From JAAXHV01 sp965207165 (GTDB lineage Bacteria; Pseudomonadota; Gammaproteobacteria; Eutrophobiales; Eutrophobiaceae): a stretch of 64,000 bases of DNA. The stretch covers positions 1,736,001 to 1,800,000 of the forward strand of contig OZ242265.1 of assembly GCA_965207165.1 (NCBI GenBank). The letters run 5' to 3'. Shown piece after piece: positions 32,911 through 40,338 of this stretch (within the stretch, counting starts at the first letter, position 1; each line of letters starts with the position of its first letter). The translations under genes were made by a program, and so were the position numbers. Below the pieces are notes generated by a model. That model had not been told where the DNA came from. It ran no database searches and saw only the letters and a list, made by a program, of their open reading frames with translations.

Positions 32911-33171
32911 ATGAAGAGCAAGTACGATCCTCTTTGCTACTACCTGTTGAGTGTAGATACAGACACGGTAACGCTGACTTTTTCCGAGATTGAGGCAATC
33001 ATCGGGGACAATTTGCCGCCAAGCGCATTTACCTGGCGGGAGTGGTGGGCTAACGACGTCACGCACAGCCAGGCAATGAGCGGCTGGCTGGCCGCTGACT
33101 GGCATTCTGTGCTGATTGATTTATCCGGTAAGTCAGTTACATTCAGACGCATGGGCAGGCCGCGCAGATGA
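32911..33171 (+). CDS. Small DUF7662 protein
   Basis: Protein of 86 residues, MKSKYDPLCYYLLS at the start, with VTLTFSEIEAIIGDNLPPSA and WREWWANDVTHSQAMSGWLA. This is the DUF7662 pattern, found in small cytosolic proteins of defence or mobile regions and without an established function. It lies 52 bases downstream of the integrase on the same strand, inside the element. It ends with a basic tail (RRMGRPRR). Confidence 0.75.
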   Translation: MKSKYDPLCYYLLSVDTDTVTLTFSEIEAIIGDNLPPSAFTWREWWANDVTHSQAMSGWLAADWHSVLIDLSGKSVTFRRMGRPRR

Positions 33172-33793
33172 TATGCCGAATCCGCCCGGCGGTGGTATGC
33201 CTGGCGCTGGCCGAATGGTTCAGTGGCGAGCTTCAGCCGGGCAGTCTGCAGAAAAGCTGAGACCCCCCCGATTCGGCTCTAACCGTCCATTTCGGCCTGT
33301 CCTGGTGACATCCGACCGCCGTAGAGGCGTTGTAAGCGATTTATCGGAGCGACCCTAAGGCTTGGTATGGCCTGAATACGGCGGATACAAGCCTGGCGAC
33401 GACGAGACCTGGGGCGCAACGCAGCACGTCAACGCCGGTGCGTGGCTTGGCTTTGTGGTCTGCGTCGTTCTCCAGGTATGCAACAGCCGCGGCCCCGGCG
33501 GCGCCACCACCGTAAAACCCGGTCATCAGGAAAAACCGGATTCCCTGACCCCCGCTCAATGTCGGGGAGACGGCGCAGCAGCTCAAGCTCCCCCGACCAT
33601 TGCTGGCGGTTTGCGCCGCGGCAATGTGTGCCGCCCGGCGCCCGCAGCAACCCGGCATCGTATCCAATTGCCGAGGGGCAGACTGCGGCACGCGCCAGGA
33701 ATGTCCACCGGGATTGGGTATTTCACTGACTTCTGCCGCCCATTTCATCATGAAGGCTGCCACCTATTATACGGCAATGCTGCCACCTGCGTC

Positions 33794-33822
33794 TTCCAGC
33801 GAAGATGAACACTGATTCCAGC
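33794..33822 (+). repeat. Left copy of 29 bp inverted repeat
   Basis: Begins TTCCAGCGAAGATGAACACT and ends GATTCCAGC; its exact reverse complement is at 34977-35005. Related units (GAACACCCATTCCAGC) follow directly. The pattern recalls multi-repeat ends of IS21-like elements, but no transposase gene is present. Confidence 0.8.
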
Positions 33823-33859
33823 CGAACGTGAACACCCATTCCAGCCGGCATTGAGACGA

Positions 33860-34087
33860 TGGCGGTCATCGAGTGCGCAACGGGGGGGTGTTTGTCATCA
33901 ACGAGGCGGAGGTTGCCGGCATCGGGCCGTGTTGCCAGGGGTTGACCTGTGTGCCCTGGTTGTTGATTGGGCCGGGTTGTACAGGATGAACCAGGCCAAA
34001 CGCGCCAGCCGGATCCGGCTCATGCGGGAGCAGACAAGCCGCTTGGGCGGGTGGACGGCCAGAGACCAATACCAGCTCACCGAATGA
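33860..34087 (+). pseudogene. Frameshifted copy of the gene at 34500-34964
   Basis: ATGGCGGTCATCGAGTGC encodes MAVIEC and continues, after frame changes, to LYRMNQAKRASRIRLM and ends QYQLTE. The intact minus-strand gene at 34500-34964 reads MAIIEC, LYRMNQAKRTSWPQRM and HQLIERPD at the same places. A TGA stands where the intact copy has CGA. This is a decayed duplicate in opposite orientation. Confidence 0.65.
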
Positions 34088-34499
34088 CCCGCTTTATCCT
34101 TCAATGAGTCGCCGGACATCCAACCGGATGGTTCCGCCAGGGACGAAAGAGCACACAGTCGTTAACTGTCAAACACACAGGGGCGAGACTACTCCTGTAT
34201 ACAAAACGGCGGTTTGATACAGGAGTCTCGCAAGAGGGGGACACCCCCCCTTGACCCCCCCCGTTTGCAACGGAGCACGATGATACTTCGAACATCATGC
34301 CGAAACGTAAAGCAGCACAACCGGAGCCGTACAGGGTCACTGCCCTGCGCGTGGATGCGGGTGTCAGGGATCATCCGACATTCCCCTGTGAATGTGACCG
34401 GTCGCCGGGACACAGGCCATCCGCGTTGGCCCGCGCCAGCCACTCGGCCCGGGTCTCGTCAGCCACGCGCAGGGTAACCATCCGGCCCGGCGGCGCGTG

Positions 34500-34964
34500 C
34501 TATGTAGCGCGCTCAGCCATTGGCAACTGCCAATGTATCATCAGGCCCCGTTGCCAACGGGGGGGATCAAAGGGGGGGCTCGCCCCCCTTGCAAGCACCC
34601 TGTATTCATGCGCAGCATGTAATACAGGGGTATGCTTGCCCCTCCGTGAATAACAGTAATCGATTGTGAACGCGTAGTTCCCTGGCAGCATAATCCGGTG
34701 GTCTATCTGATAACATATCACATGCGTATCCGGTCGTTCGATTAGCTGGTGCTTTTCCATCGTTGCCCACCCGGCCAGGCGCTTCGCCCAATACCGCATT
34801 CGCTGGGGCCAGCTGGTGCGCTTGGCCTGGTTCATCCTGTACAACCTGACTGAATCAGCAATCAGCGCACCTAGGTCAGCCCCCTCGCAATACGGCCCGA
34901 TATCCGCAAGGAACGCCTCATGATAGACAAACACAATCCCAGCCAGGCACTCGATAATCGCCAT
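34500..34964 (-). CDS. Hypothetical protein, intact copy of the duplicated accessory gene
   Basis: Open frame of 154 residues beginning MAIIECLAGIVFVYHEAFL and containing SVRLYRMNQAKRTSWPQR. I recognise no family. The first 85 or so residues are conserved in the decayed copy at 33860-34087, which supports a real gene start at 34964. The C-terminal third (from about HTPVLHAAHEYRV) is encoded by a hairpin and a G-run/C-run block that also occur outside coding frame in the other arm, so the original stop may have been lost. It is inside the integrase-bearing element. Confidence 0.45.
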   Translation of the reverse strand: MAIIECLAGIVFVYHEAFLADIGPYCEGADLGALIADSVRLYRMNQAKRTSWPQRMRYWAKRLAGWATMEKHQLIERPDTHVICYQIDHRIMLPGNYAFTIDYCYSRRGKHTPVLHAAHEYRVLARGASPPFDPPRWQRGLMIHWQLPMAERAT

Positions 34965-35318
34965 CGTTCAGTGCCAGCTGGAATCAGTGTTCATCTTCGC
35001 TGGAATACGCACGCCAGTGGCAGCTTTACCGTGAAACGGGTGGCAGAGTTCAGTGAAATATGCAGTTCAACCTGCCGTGTTGTTATCGCCTGCGGCGGAC
35101 TGCACTGATACCGCCCACTGTCCGGTGTGTGCGCATGGCGGGCTGTATAACTTGCCATGTAAAACGGATTTTTGTTTTATCCTTATTGTACCCTGTACGT
35201 ATCATTTGGGCCGATAACTGCACCTGAGAGGGAATATTTTGAGGGAAATCGGGAAAGTGACCCCGTACGTGTTGCGTATTTATGATAGCGGAAATAGTGC
35301 TTAAATTTCCTGCAATAT
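34965..35318. other. Right inverted arm and AT-rich element end
   Basis: Contains the right copy of the 29 bp inverted repeat (34977-35005) and CTGCCAC-type repeats to about 35050. From about 35150 an AT-rich stretch runs to the presumed right end near 35410. No gene seen. Confidence 0.6.
34977..35005 (-). repeat. Right copy of 29 bp inverted repeat
   Basis: Exact reverse complement of 33794-33822. Neighbouring CTGCCAC units are also shared between the two arms, with point differences. Confidence 0.8.
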
Positions 35319-35816
35319 TTGTGGGACGGATTGTGTGAAAATTACTCTCCTTATTTTAATAAATGTTATATAAAACAAATAGTTAATTATAAGTCATTGC
35401 TCACTTCTCACAAGCTAAAACAGGTATCAAGAATGACTTTGGAAAATGTCAAATCCGGTTACCTGACGCCCAAACAGGATTACGGGGGTATGATTCACCA
35501 TGAATATGCGCACCATTTGAGTAACCGGATTGTGCCGGAAAAGGTATGGGTTCACAAACTGGTCGATGCATTAAAAGCAGGAGGCATAGCGCACGCTCGC
35601 GTTAAATCCAGCTTTGGCGATCCCTTGTTTGACAAGCGCACTGCCGATGCAGTCGCCAGGTCGATTGGCAAGTATGCCGCGACCGATGCGCGTGAATGTG
35701 CCGCCGAGATACTGTCCTGGTATATGAACCCGGAATACGGCAAGTCAGTTGCCCCCATGCCCGGTTACCTGGAAAACTGGGTCACGGAGTGCTTCCCCAT
35801 GTTGAATAAAAACTAA
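35319..35816 (+). CDS. HExxH zincin domain, C-terminal part of a disrupted effector-like protein
   Basis: Open frame of 165 residues from a GTG; the first 30 residues come from AT-rich element DNA, and native sequence probably begins at about Ser30. An ATG at 35433 could also start translation. The domain has GGMIHHEYAHHLSNRI, a zinc-binding HEYAH, and a downstream Glu in ATDARECAAEILSWY as probable third ligand: the gluzincin-like layout of small metallopeptidase toxins and phage proteins. CTTCTCA at 35404-35410 puts it in frame with the 30865 gene. A CesT-like chaperone gene follows 33 bases later. It is probably the catalytic half of a split secreted metalloprotease. Confidence 0.6.
   Translation: MWDGLCENYSPYFNKCYIKQIVNYKSLLTSHKLKQVSRMTLENVKSGYLTPKQDYGGMIHHEYAHHLSNRIVPEKVWVHKLVDALKAGGIAHARVKSSFGDPLFDKRTADAVARSIGKYAATDARECAAEILSWYMNPEYGKSVAPMPGYLENWVTECFPMLNKN
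35404..35410. repeat. Candidate attR core CTTCTCA
   Basis: Direct repeat of 31511-31517, at the change from AT-rich element DNA to the zincin coding sequence. Confidence 0.4.
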
Positions 35817-35849
35817 TCCATCCCCCTGTTACCGTTCCTATGGTGGAAA

Positions 35850-36308
35850 ATGATAATCGATGACCTGTTAAACGAGTTTGCCCGGACCATAGGACTTGAC
35901 ACTATCGAACCGGACGATGAGCCCTGCATCCTCGAATTCGACGGCAACCCCGTTTCTCTCAGCTATCGCAACAACAGGGAGCGCCTGTTGCTGTACAGCG
36001 ATGCCGGCTTCCTGGTGCGGCCGGCGCCGGAATTGCTGCTGGGCCTGCTGGAAGCCAATGCCTTGCACCAGGCCGTGGGGGACGGCGCTATCGGCTTGAT
36101 AATTGATGAGCACCGCGGCGGTTTTGTCGTCGTCTATTCGCAACTACTGGTGACTGCCACGCTGGACCTGGCCACGTTGACCGACGCCATGCGCAATTTC
36201 GTGGAACTGCTGGAGGCATGGCAGCAGAATCTCGCGGAGCTTGAGAATTCAGCATCAGATGGCGAAGACAACAGCCCTGGCAGGGGCGATGATTTGATAC
36301 CGGTCTAG
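35850..36308 (+). CDS. CesT-family type III secretion chaperone-like protein
   Basis: Acidic protein of 152 residues with the CesT/Tir-chaperone pattern: an N-terminal helix (DDLLNEFARTIGL), strands ending CILEFDGNPVSLSY and RLLLYSDAGFL, a helix ELLLGLLEANALH, paired strands (IGLIIDEHRGGFVVVYSQL) and a long C-terminal helix (LTDAMRNFVELLEAWQQNL). Such proteins form dimers that bind the N-terminal region of one effector and deliver it to the secretion ATPase. It lies just downstream of the zincin fragment, as chaperones usually do beside their effector. No secretion apparatus genes are in the window. Confidence 0.72.
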   Translation: MIIDDLLNEFARTIGLDTIEPDDEPCILEFDGNPVSLSYRNNRERLLLYSDAGFLVRPAPELLLGLLEANALHQAVGDGAIGLIIDEHRGGFVVVYSQLLVTATLDLATLTDAMRNFVELLEAWQQNLAELENSASDGEDNSPGRGDDLIPV

Positions 36309-36345
36309 TCCGGCAAACAAGGGGTATGCCCGTCAGGGCATACGG

Positions 36346-37656
36346 TCAGATGAATGCAAACCTTGCCAGGAAAATCAACGCCAGAAACCACACGCCCATT
36401 GAAATCTCGCTGAACCTGCCGCTTGCCAGTTTGACGCTGACGTAAGTAAGAAAACCGACGGCTATACCGTCCGCTATGGAGAAAGTGAGCGGTATCGCCA
36501 CGATTGTCAGCAACGCCGGAACCAGTTCGGTGGCATCCTCCCAGTCCAGTTCGCGCATCCCGCCCAGCATCAGCATGGCTACGAACAGCAACGCTCCCGA
36601 TGTGGCGAATTCAGGCACCATCTGCGCCAGCGGAGCAAAGAATACCGCCAGCAGGAACAGGACTCCCACCGTCACCGCGCTCAACCCGGTGCGGCCGCCA
36701 CTGGCAATGCCCGCTACACTCTCCACGTAGCTGGTTACCGGGGTACAACCGAGACATGCTCCAACCACACTGGATGAGCTGTCAGCCTTCAGCGCCCGGT
36801 CCAGGTTACGGATATTGTCCTGGTCGTCAACCAGGCCGGCCCGGTAGGCAACACCCATCAAGGTGCCGGTAGTATCGAACAGGTTGACGAACAGAAAGGC
36901 CGCCACCACGCTCACCATACCCACGTCAAGCGCACCGGCAATGTCCAGTTGCAGAAAGGTCGAGGCCATATCCGGCGGTGCGGACACCAGTCCGTGCCAG
37001 GATACCAGTCCGGTGAGCATACCGGCGGCCGTTACCGCGAGGATGCCCAACATGATGGCGCCGGGAACCCCCCTCACGCCCAGGCCTGCGATCAGCAGGA
37101 ACCCGATGCCGGCCAGCAGGGGTTCGGGCTGCGTCAGGTCGCCGAGGCTAAGGATCGTTGCGGGATTGGCAACGACGAGACCGCCGTTCTGCAAACCGAT
37201 GAAGCCGATGAACAGGCCCACTCCGCAGCCCATGGCAAAGCGCAGGTTCATGGGAATGCTGTTCAGCATCCAGCCGCGCAAACGGGTAACGCTGATGATC
37301 ACGAATAACACGCCGGAGAGAAAGACCGCGCCCAGGCCGACCTGCCAACTGTAGCCCATGTTCCCCACCACCGTGTAGGTAAAGAATGCGTTCATGCCCA
37401 TGCCCGGCGCCAGTCCCACCGGCCAGTTCGCATACAGGCCCATGAACAGGCAGGCCAGCGCCGAGGCCAGGCAGGTGGCGACGAAACTGGCGCCCGGGTC
37501 CATACCGGCCGCGGCCATCATCTGCGGGTTGACGAAGATAATGTAAGCCATGGTGACGAAGGTGGTAAGCCCCGCCAGCACCTCGGTACGGACCCTGGTG
37601 CCGTGTTCCGACAGCCTGAACAGGCGATCCAGGAAAGGGGTAATTGAGTTAGCCAT
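36346..37656 (-). CDS. AzgA-type purine (adenine/guanine/hypoxanthine) permease
   Basis: Inner-membrane NCS2/AzgA transporter of 436 residues with about 12-14 helices. Landmarks are EVLAGLTTFVTMAYIIFVNP in helix 1, LAPGMGMNAFFTYTVV, FVNLFDTTGTLMGVAYRAGL, and GCTPVTSYVESVAGIASGGR, the family signature. It imports purine bases with protons. It is divergent from the FAD-GcvT gene at 37862. Purine salvage has no clear tie to the methylated-amine genes, except that demethylation loads tetrahydrofolate, which feeds purine synthesis. Confidence 0.93.
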   Translation of the reverse strand: MANSITPFLDRLFRLSEHGTRVRTEVLAGLTTFVTMAYIIFVNPQMMAAAGMDPGASFVATCLASALACLFMGLYANWPVGLAPGMGMNAFFTYTVVGNMGYSWQVGLGAVFLSGVLFVIISVTRLRGWMLNSIPMNLRFAMGCGVGLFIGFIGLQNGGLVVANPATILSLGDLTQPEPLLAGIGFLLIAGLGVRGVPGAIMLGILAVTAAGMLTGLVSWHGLVSAPPDMASTFLQLDIAGALDVGMVSVVAAFLFVNLFDTTGTLMGVAYRAGLVDDQDNIRNLDRALKADSSSSVVGACLGCTPVTSYVESVAGIASGGRTGLSAVTVGVLFLLAVFFAPLAQMVPEFATSGALLFVAMLMLGGMRELDWEDATELVPALLTIVAIPLTFSIADGIAVGFLTYVSVKLASGRFSEISMGVWFLALIFLARFAFI

Positions 37657-37674
37657 AATGCCAGTTTACAGGGG

Positions 37675-37713
37675 CCGGGGATTAGGGGCTAGCCCCTGGC
37701 CCCTAACCCCCGG
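37675..37713. repeat. GC-rich inverted repeat in divergent gap
   Basis: Arms CCGGGGATTAGGGG and CCCCTAACCCCCGG (one mismatch) enclose a 14-base perfect palindrome AGGGGCTAGCCCCT. It lies in the gap between the purine permease and FAD-GcvT genes. Confidence 0.7.
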
Positions 37714-37861
37714 GCCCTGCTTCATGTCGTATAACCGATTAATCCTGTCGCAAAGCCGACCCCGCACAGGTGATATATCTAATATCGTCGGCTATCATTG
37801 TCGCATTACAGGTTCCTGCTTCCCGGCAACCCGGATTGCCCGACTTGCAATAAAGAACAGT

Positions 37862-40276
37862 ATGAAAAATCATGCGCAAATCGTCATCGTTGGCGGCGGC
37901 ATCATGGGAGCCGGACTGCTATATCACCTGGCTGAGGAAGGCTGCACGGACGTTCTACTGATCGAGAAAGGTGAACTCACTTCGGGTTCGACCTGGCATG
38001 CGGCCGGCCAGTGCCCGAACTTTGTCGGCAATTACAATCTCGCCAAGATACACGAATACAGTATCTCCCTTTATAAAAGGCTGGAGGAACTCACCGGGCA
38101 ATCAGTCAGTTGGCACACCTCGGGCAGTGTTCGATTCGCGCTGACCGACCACGACCTGGACTGGTTCAGGTACGTGCAGGGAATCGCGGACAATGTCGGT
38201 TTCCACATGGAGATCATCGGCGTCGACCAGATCAGGAAGCTCAATCCGTTCATTTCCACCGATGGCGTCCTGGCCGGTGCGTGGACGCGCAACGACGGTC
38301 ATGCGGACCCGGCAGGTCTCACCAACGCGATGGCGCGCGGCGCGCGCACTATGGGCGCTACTATCGTCAGGCACAACCGGGTCACCGGCATCAACCTGCT
38401 GCCCTCCGGCGAGTGGCAGGTGGTGACCGAGAATGGCGTCGTCATTGCAGAAACCGTCGTCAACGCAGCAGGCTGTTATGCGAGGCAGGTGGCGCAAATG
38501 GTCGGAACGGACCTGCCGATCTGCAATATCCAGCACCACTACCTCGTCTCCGGCCCGATCCAGGAGTTTATCGACCGGGAGGAGGAGATCCCGGTCATGC
38601 GCGACCCGTATGCCTCGGCCTACCTGCGCCAGGAGCAGAAGTCCGGCCTGATCGGCATTTATGAACACGCCGGCCTGGCCGAAGCCTGGCCACCGCAGGG
38701 ATTGCCGGACTGGGAGTCAGAGAGCGAACTGTTTGACGAAGACCTCGACCGCCTGATGCCATGGCTGGAGCGGGCGATGGAGCGCATGCCGATCATCGAA
38801 AACGCCGGGCTCAAGCGCATCGTCAACGGCGCCATTCCCCATTCCGCGGACGGTCCGCCCCTGCTGGGACCCGTGGCCGGGCTGGAGAACTTCTGGCTCT
38901 GCTGTGGCTCCTCGTTCGGCATTGCCCAGGGCGCAGGGTGCGGCAAGTACCTGGCGCAGTGGATGCTCCATGGCGATGCTGAAATCAACATGACCGGATT
39001 CGACCCGCGCCGTTTCGGTGGTTTTGCCGGTGAGAGCTACATGAAAGCCAGGGGTCGCCAGGATTACAGCATGACCTACTTTACTCCGCTCCCCGGTGAA
39101 GAGTTGCCCGCCGCCCGTCCGCGTCGCGTCAGCCCGCTGTATGAAAAGCTGAGCGCGCAGGGTTGCGTGTACACCGAGACATTCGGCTGGGAGCGGCCCA
39201 AGTGGTTCGCTCCGGATGGACGCGAAGAGGATTACAGTTATCGCCGCAACAACGTTTTCGGAGTGGTGCGCGCTGAATGCCTGGCAGTGCGCGAACGGGT
39301 CGGCATCCTGGATCTATCGGGTTTCGCCAAGTACGACGTGACCGGCGCCGGCGCGCGGGCGTTCCTGGACCGTATTTGCGCCAACAGGATGCCGAAATCG
39401 AACGGCATTGTCCTTGCGCACGTATTGTCCGAACGCGGCCGTATCGGCGCTGAGATGACAATAACGCATCTTGCCGACGAGCATTTCTACGTGTTGTCCG
39501 CAGCCGGCGCCGAACTGCGTGACCTGGACCATTTGACCCAGAGCAGGCGCGCAGGTGAGCAAGTGCAGGTCGCCAACGTCACCGATGAACGGGGGGTACT
39601 GGTGCTTGCCGGGCCGGATTCGAGAGATGTTCTTGCCCGGTTGACGGACTCGCCCCTGGACAGCGGCGCTTTCCGCTGGTTGAGCGGCAGGGAAATTACC
39701 GTTGCAGGAAGACGCGTGCGGGCGTTGCGGGTTAACTATGTAGGCGAACTGGGCTGGGAGTTACATCCGCCAATGGAGCATATGGAGGAATTATACGACG
39801 CCCTCATGGAAGCCGGCGAGTCGTTCGGTGTTGCCAATTTCGGGCTGTACGCCGTCAACAGCCTGCGCATGGAGAAGGCGTACCGTGGCTGGGGCGCGGA
39901 GTTGACCAACGAGGTCACCATGATCGATGCCGACATGGCGCGTTTTACGCGGTTGGACAAGGAAGACTTCGTCGGCAGGCAAGCTACCCTGGATCAAAAG
40001 GATCGGATCATGCAACTCGTGTATTTCGAGGTCGATGTAACCGATTCGGACATTCGCGGTAGTGAACCCATGTACAGGGCCGATGAATGTGTCGGAGTGA
40101 CAACGTCCGGCGGCTATGGCCATTACGTCCAAAAAAGCCTGGGGTTCGGCTACGTAACCCCGGAACTGGCCAGACCCGGCACGGAGCTCAGTATTGGCCT
40201 CCTCGGAAAACGCTGTCCGGCAAGGGTCCTGAAGGACCCGGCATATGACCCTGCCAACGAACGGCTGAAAATATAG
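37862..40276 (+). CDS. FAD-dependent oxidoreductase fused to GcvT domain (first copy)
   Basis: Flavoprotein of 804 residues of the dimethylglycine/sarcosine dehydrogenase group, which oxidises N-methyl amines and passes the one-carbon unit to tetrahydrofolate. The start is the ATG at 37862 (MKNHAQIVIVGGGIMGAGLL); an open frame running back to 37550 lies in the opposite gene. The DAO domain has the dinucleotide fold at residues 7-35 and SGSTWHAAGQ, whose His carries covalent FAD in relatives. A FAO_M linker and GcvT/GcvT_C domains follow from about residue 420 (YVGELGWELHPPMEHMEELY). The second copy lies 62 bases downstream. Substrate is not determined. Confidence 0.88.
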   Translation: MKNHAQIVIVGGGIMGAGLLYHLAEEGCTDVLLIEKGELTSGSTWHAAGQCPNFVGNYNLAKIHEYSISLYKRLEELTGQSVSWHTSGSVRFALTDHDLDWFRYVQGIADNVGFHMEIIGVDQIRKLNPFISTDGVLAGAWTRNDGHADPAGLTNAMARGARTMGATIVRHNRVTGINLLPSGEWQVVTENGVVIAETVVNAAGCYARQVAQMVGTDLPICNIQHHYLVSGPIQEFIDREEEIPVMRDPYASAYLRQEQKSGLIGIYEHAGLAEAWPPQGLPDWESESELFDEDLDRLMPWLERAMERMPIIENAGLKRIVNGAIPHSADGPPLLGPVAGLENFWLCCGSSFGIAQGAGCGKYLAQWMLHGDAEINMTGFDPRRFGGFAGESYMKARGRQDYSMTYFTPLPGEELPAARPRRVSPLYEKLSAQGCVYTETFGWERPKWFAPDGREEDYSYRRNNVFGVVRAECLAVRERVGILDLSGFAKYDVTGAGARAFLDRICANRMPKSNGIVLAHVLSERGRIGAEMTITHLADEHFYVLSAAGAELRDLDHLTQSRRAGEQVQVANVTDERGVLVLAGPDSRDVLARLTDSPLDSGAFRWLSGREITVAGRRVRALRVNYVGELGWELHPPMEHMEELYDALMEAGESFGVANFGLYAVNSLRMEKAYRGWGAELTNEVTMIDADMARFTRLDKEDFVGRQATLDQKDRIMQLVYFEVDVTDSDIRGSEPMYRADECVGVTTSGGYGHYVQKSLGFGYVTPELARPGTELSIGLLGKRCPARVLKDPAYDPANERLKI

Positions 40277-40338
40277 TAACCTGATAACTTTCAGGACGAC
40301 TATGGGGGTTGTGCAATGACTATCTTATCGGTGGGCCG

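Larger units (their letters stand above)
33172..34499. other. Decayed accessory DNA without an intact gene
   Basis: No convincing complete gene. From about 33735 the stretch is the left arm of an inverted module pair: repeats of GATTCCAGC/GAACAC type, a frame-broken gene copy, a CCTGTAT/ATACAGG hairpin near 34193-34222 and a G-run/C-run block at 34231-34273. 34297-34480 has a short open frame starting MPKRKAAQPEPYRVTALRVD, of unknown nature. 33172-33730 shows only short open frames. Confidence 0.6.
31518..35410. mobile_element. Small integrase-bearing element inserted in a coding gene
   Basis: About 3.9 kb bounded by CTTCTCA. It carries a tyrosine integrase just inside the left end, a DUF7662 gene, decayed inverted modules and an AT-rich right end. 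The genes outside it rejoin in frame. Ends are inferred from the reading-frame match and the short core, so exact limits are uncertain by several bases. No replication, transfer or phage structural genes are seen. Confidence 0.55.

Noticed and set aside
33172..33730. Several overlapping open frames of 70-150 codons as genes
   Set aside because: Frames on both strands have similar length and arginine/proline-rich content, typical of non-coding GC-rich DNA. No motif or ribosome site supports any.
37550..37861. Long upstream extension giving the first FAD-GcvT protein 908 residues
   Set aside because: It overlaps the divergent purine permease gene and its promoter gap. The family starts with the FAD fold, which the ATG at 37862 supplies.
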